Shown here piece after piece: positions 6,561-8,700 of a stretch of DNA of 8,700 bases. How positions within the stretch are numbered: the stretch's first letter is position 1; the number at the start of each line of letters is the position of its first letter. Both the position numbers and the translations under genes were made by a program. The notes under the pieces are model-generated. The model was not told the origin of the DNA. It saw nothing but the letters and a program-made list of their open reading frames with translations, and did no database searches. The DNA is from Verrucomicrobiota bacterium (GTDB taxonomy: Bacteria; Verrucomicrobiota; Verrucomicrobiia; Chthoniobacterales; UBA10450), in assembly GCA_003218815.1 (NCBI GenBank), contig QHON01000111.1:1-8700 (forward strand), written 5' to 3'.

Positions 6561-7190
6561 GAAAGAATCAAGCTGGGAGGAGAGGAACTGATTCGTGTAG
6601 TCGTTAGGCAAGCGAACTTCGGAAAGATCGCGCACAAGATCGACAAGATGGGTGATTACAGGCCGGAGATCGTCTACGAGAACGCAAACGTTGTCGAAGT
6701 CGATCCGCGCGATGAGAAGTCAATTGCGCAGCTAGACGAAAGCGGGGAAGCGCGACTCGTGACGGTGAAAGATGATGTCGATCTTCCGATGATCGCCGCG
6801 TTTCGACTCCTGGCTGCGCGGTTGCATCCGCGGCATCCGATTCTGCTAAAAGATGTTTTGGTAGAGGCCGTTGACCGCAACGGCCCTGGGCGATTGGGGT
6901 CAATCACCCCTACCAGAGATTTTCTCGAAACACTTCTTTCTGCATCGACTAATATCGGTTCGCTGCTTTGCGATGGGATCGGTGATGCAATCCTCGTGCA
7001 GGGAGAGGAAGCGCCGGGGCAAGCATTGCGGTTGAGTTACAATATTCTGCAAGCGGCCGGTTCGCGGATTTTCAAGACGGATTATGTCGCGTGTCCTTCG
7101 TGCGGGCGGACATTGTTCAATTTGCAGACCACTACGGCGAAGATCAAAGCGGCGACGTCGCATTTAAAAGCGGGGCGCCGGGCAAAGTGA
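6543..7190 (+). pseudogene. ispG: IspG central domain and first part of Fe-S domain (frame 2 of 3)
   Basis: Continuation of IspG one frame back from the N-terminal part. Homologous sequence begins about 6561 (ERIKLGGEELIRVVV). It contains the extra middle (A*) domain found in long IspG of PVC bacteria and plants: RPEIVYENANVVEVD, AAFRLLAARLHPRHPILLKD and STNIGSLLCDGIGDAILV. The Fe-S domain then starts with CPSCGRTLFNLQ, holding the first two cluster cysteines. After HLK (7161-7169) the frame runs into an unrelated tail and stops at TGA 7188-7190. The conserved segment with the third cysteine and ligand glutamate is not found. No plausible start codon sits at the beginning; an ATG at 6348 in this frame lies deep inside the first piece and encodes non-IspG sequence. 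Apart from the breaks there are no stray stops, so damage is recent or artefactual. Confidence 0.85.
6859..6915 (+). repeat. REPIN-like double palindrome inside ispG, in frame
   Basis: A 57-bp element with three nested stems. The outer stem TGGTAG (6859-6864) pairs with CTACCA (6910-6915). Inner hairpin A has arms GGCCGTT (6866-6872) and AACGGCC (6879-6885), perfect 7 bp. Inner hairpin B has arms GGGCGATTG (6888-6896) and CAATCACCC (6901-6909), 8 of 9 pairs. GTAG occurs at both feet in inverted orientation (6861-6864 on +, 6910-6913 on -), as in paired REPs (REPIN/BIME). The length is 19 codons and the ispG frame reads straight through, adding residues such as VEAVDRNGPGRLGSITPT before RDFLETLL. 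Insertion rather than native sequence is inferred; alignment with intact IspG would decide. Confidence 0.6.
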
Positions 7191-7321
7191 ATCTCTACGT
7201 CGGGAAAACTGCGGTTAAGTTCAATATTCCAGAAGCGGAAGCGGTGGATCGATTGCAAGATTTGATTCGCGAGCACGGCAAATGGGTTGAGCCCGCGCCA
7301 GCAGACACCGTTCTAGTCTGA
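7169..7321 (+). pseudogene. ispG: IspG C-terminal end (frame 3 of 3)
   Basis: The last 50 residues of IspG, again one frame back. From 7175 it reads APGKVNLYVGKTAVKFNI, then PEAEAVDRLQDLIREHGKWVEP, the usual end of the Fe-S domain, stopping at TGA 7319-7321. In intact IspG about 26 residues, including the conserved GCxVNGPGE and ADADFGYVG, should join HLK of the previous piece to this one. Here the two sides abut directly around 7170-7175, so these residues are deleted along with a net frame change. Restoring the frame alone would not restore the third cysteine or the glutamate ligand. Confidence 0.85.
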
Positions 7322-7380
7322 AAGAGCGATTTTCTGACACAGCCGATCTACGGCGGCGCGTCGAAATAAGTAGAGAGGTT

Positions 7381-7731
7381 ATGAAAGAGAGATTACTGAT
7401 GCTCCTTCGCCGTTTTGTTCCGTCTGAGCGGAATGTCGGCGCCAATCGCGAACGCGATAATAAACGCGATTCTCAACTCAAATTTAAATGGGCATACGTA
7501 AAGACGAAATTACAAATTCTCACCCGCCGCTTTGTTCTGTTTGCGCGCAATATCGGCGCCAATCGCGAACGCGATAATAAGCGCGATTCTCAACCCCAAT
7601 TTAAATGGCCATACGTAAAGACGAAATTACAAGTTCTCATCCGCCGCTTTGTTCTGTTTGCGCGCAATATCGGCGCCAATCGCGGACGCCGTGATAAAGC
7701 CGATCCGGAACTCAAATTTAAATGGCCATAC
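7381..7731 (+). repeat. Three tandem 117-bp direct repeats
   Basis: Units are 7381-7497, 7498-7614 and 7615-7731. Units 1 and 2 are about 90% identical over the well-conserved part. Units 2 and 3 are identical for 43 bases from 7525/7642 and again over AAATGGCCATACGTAA. Units 1 and 2 also each contain 7-bp inverted arms, AATCGCG and CGCGATT (7444-7450 with 7465-7471 in unit 1), lost in unit 3. There are no spacers, so it is not a CRISPR array. The period is divisible by three. Tandem duplication is certain; its age and purpose are not. Confidence 0.9.
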
Positions 7732-7839
7732 GTAATGAGCTCTTCAATTCCAATACTCGGGCCCGCCGCCCAGGGCTCATGGGTTTGGCACCGTCATCAC
7801 AAACATTCACATCACGGCTTCTACCGAAGTCGCCGTTAA
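7381..7839 (+). CDS. Basic protein of three 39-residue tandem repeats, function unknown
   Basis: A 152-residue ORF I do not recognise. Residues 1-39, 40-78 and 79-117 are repeats with the core RRFV...RN(V/I)GANRERDNKRDSQ...FKW.YVKTKL. The third unit diverges in its middle (RGRRDKADPEL). The tail (118-152) is different and ends in a His/Arg-rich stretch, HRHHKHSHHGFYRSRR, which could bind metal or nucleic acid. The protein is strongly basic, with no signal peptide or membrane segment. A purine-rich GAGAGG lies just before the ATG, slightly close. Between units 1 and 2 I count about 12 differences in the 117 bases from 7408, of which about 9 change the amino acid, so purifying selection is not evident. 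It may be a young gene or a noncoding minisatellite whose 117-bp period keeps a frame open. Confidence 0.5.
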   Translation: MKERLLMLLRRFVPSERNVGANRERDNKRDSQLKFKWAYVKTKLQILTRRFVLFARNIGANRERDNKRDSQPQFKWPYVKTKLQVLIRRFVLFARNIGANRGRRDKADPELKFKWPYVMSSSIPILGPAAQGSWVWHRHHKHSHHGFYRSRR

Positions 7840-7923
7840 AGCCGCCTGGAGAATCTATCAGCTAAACGTGCGTTAAGGTTCGGTCTACTTTGACGGCGTT
7901 ATCTGTTCCATTGTTGTGGACAA

Positions 7924-7950
7924 CTCTCGTGCGCATTTGACGCACGAGAG
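7924..7950 (+). promoter_or_regulatory. Perfect 10-bp hairpin in the typA leader
   Basis: Arms CTCTCGTGCG (7924-7933) and CGCACGAGAG (7941-7950) are perfectly complementary around the 7-base loop CATTTGA. No T-run follows, so it is not a classical terminator; it may still end transcription of the upstream repeat ORF, act as an operator, or fold in the typA 5' leader. A TTGACG box at 7890-7895 could be a -35, but the best -10 at the right distance (TGTTGT, 7912-7917) is poor, so the promoter is unproven. Confidence 0.5.
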
Positions 7951-7986
7951 CCGTGCCACCATATTCGGCGCGCTTCTCCCCTTCGA

Positions 7987-7999
7987 GAGAGCGCCTCTC
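7987..7999 (+). promoter_or_regulatory. Small hairpin covering the probable typA ribosome-binding region
   Basis: GAGAG (7987-7991), loop CGC, CTCTC (7995-7999) ends two bases before the typA ATG. GAGAG is the only purine-rich Shine-Dalgarno candidate, so folding would hide it. The CTCTC/GAGAG arms can also pair with the matching arms of the hairpin at 7924-7950 (CTCTCG 7924-7929 with CGAGAG 7984-7989), allowing alternative folds. A regulatory effect is inference. Confidence 0.35.
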
Positions 8000-8001
8000 A
8001 G

Positions 8002-8700
8002 ATGGATAAAATCCGCAACATCGCCATCATTGCGCACGTCGATCACGGCAAGACGACGCTGGTCGATCAATTGCTGCGGCAATCGGGCACGTTTCGCTCC
8101 AATCAAAAGATCGAGGAACGGGTAATGGATTCGATGGATCTCGAGCGTGAGAAAGGAATTACGATTCGCGCGAAGAACGCGGCCTTTCAGTGGAACGGCT
8201 ATCGAATCAACATCGTCGATACGCCCGGTCACGCAGATTTTGGAGGCGAAGTCGAGCGGATCATGAAGATGGTGGACGGCGTGCTGCTCGTGGTCGATGC
8301 GCACGATGGGCCGCAGGCGCAGACGCGCTTTGTTTTGCGCAAGGCGCTGGAGAACAAACTCAAGCCGGTTGTTGTCATTAACAAGATCGACCGAGAAAAC
8401 GCACGACCGCATCGAGTCGTTGACATGGTTTTCGATCTCTTCGTTGAATTGAAGGCAACCGATGACCAGCTCGATTTCCCGATTGTTTATGCGAGCGCCA
8501 AAAACGGTTACGCCATGCGCGAGCTACACGACAACGGCGACGACATGAAACCGCTTTTTGAAGCAATCGTGCGCCACGTCCCGCCGCCGAAGGTTTCCAC
8601 GGAGCCATTTTTTCAAATGCTGGTGTCGAACCTGGATTATAGCGATTATCTTGGAAGAATTGCGCTCGGGCGTATCGTCAGCGGTCGCGTCGCGGTCGGC
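8002..8700 (+). CDS. typA: Translational GTPase TypA/BipA, N-terminal part (runs off the edge)
   Basis: A ribosome-associated GTPase of the EF-G/LepA class, involved in ribosome assembly and stress or cold adaptation. The window holds the first 233 residues of a protein usually around 600. The GTPase domain is complete: G1 AHVDHGKTT (11-19), switch I with EREKGITI (48-55), G3 DTPGH (73-77) continuing ADFGGEVER, G4 NKID (127-130) and G5 SAK (165-167). DGPQAQTRFVL after G3 and the FQMLVSNLDYSDYLGRIALGRI segment (start of the second domain) distinguish TypA from LepA and EF-G. Arg56 stands where many TypA have Leu (GITILAKN). The start MDKIRNIAIIAHVDHG is typical. The leader carries two hairpins. 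It is on the same strand as the cluster but 162 bp after the repeat ORF, so it is probably its own transcription unit. Confidence 0.96.
   Translation, partial: MDKIRNIAIIAHVDHGKTTLVDQLLRQSGTFRSNQKIEERVMDSMDLEREKGITIRAKNAAFQWNGYRINIVDTPGHADFGGEVERIMKMVDGVLLVVDAHDGPQAQTRFVLRKALENKLKPVVVINKIDRENARPHRVVDMVFDLFVELKATDDQLDFPIVYASAKNGYAMRELHDNGDDMKPLFEAIVRHVPPPKVSTEPFFQMLVSNLDYSDYLGRIALGRIVSGRVAVG

Noticed and set aside
7381..7731. CRISPR-like array
   Set aside because: The repeats are 117 bp, contiguous and without spacers, and no cas genes are near.
7916..8125. 69-codon + strand frame over the typA start
   Set aside because: It overlaps typA out of frame and shows no protein-like features.

Overview
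The window looks like chromosomal DNA from a member of the Planctomycetes-Verrucomicrobia-Chlamydiae group, most likely a soil verrucomicrobium. This is inferred from the long, three-domain type of IspG, the cdsA-dxr-rseP-ispG gene order, GTAG-footed palindromic elements and moderate-to-high GC. No rRNA or other phylogenetic marker is present to prove it. Most genes lack a clear Shine-Dalgarno sequence.

Layout: (1) 1-202, the C-terminal end of an unrecognised + strand gene, convergent with (2) tdh on the - strand (326-1357), a canonical zinc L-threonine 3-dehydrogenase. (3) A 188-bp divergent spacer leads to a + strand cluster: cdsA (CDP-diacylglycerol synthase), a GxxExxY-family nuclease-like ORF, dxr (first committed MEP-pathway enzyme), rseP (site-2 protease) and ispG (a late MEP-pathway enzyme). 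(4) A small basic ORF made of three 39-residue tandem repeats follows. (5) The 5' part of typA/bipA runs off the right edge behind a leader with two hairpins.

The cluster joins membrane-lipid synthesis (cdsA), isoprenoid precursor synthesis (dxr, ispG) and envelope proteolysis (rseP), a common bacterial grouping. Two things disturb it. First, the GxxExxY ORF sits in a cassette of about 460 bp bounded by imperfect inverted repeats (18-bp cores, 16/18 matching) that fills almost the whole cdsA-dxr spacer.

Second, ispG cannot be read as one protein. It is split over three frames. The first break coincides with a GTAG-footed hairpin whose TAG ends the frame. The second break lacks the stretch expected to carry the third Fe-S cysteine and the ligand glutamate (GCxVNGPGE). 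A separate 57-bp double palindrome with GTAG feet in inverted orientation (REPIN-like) lies inside the coding sequence and is read through in frame. Either ispG here is a recent pseudogene littered with REP-type elements, or the assembly is damaged at these palindromes. This is the most interesting part of the window. No CRISPR array, tRNA, rRNA or classical transposase was seen.
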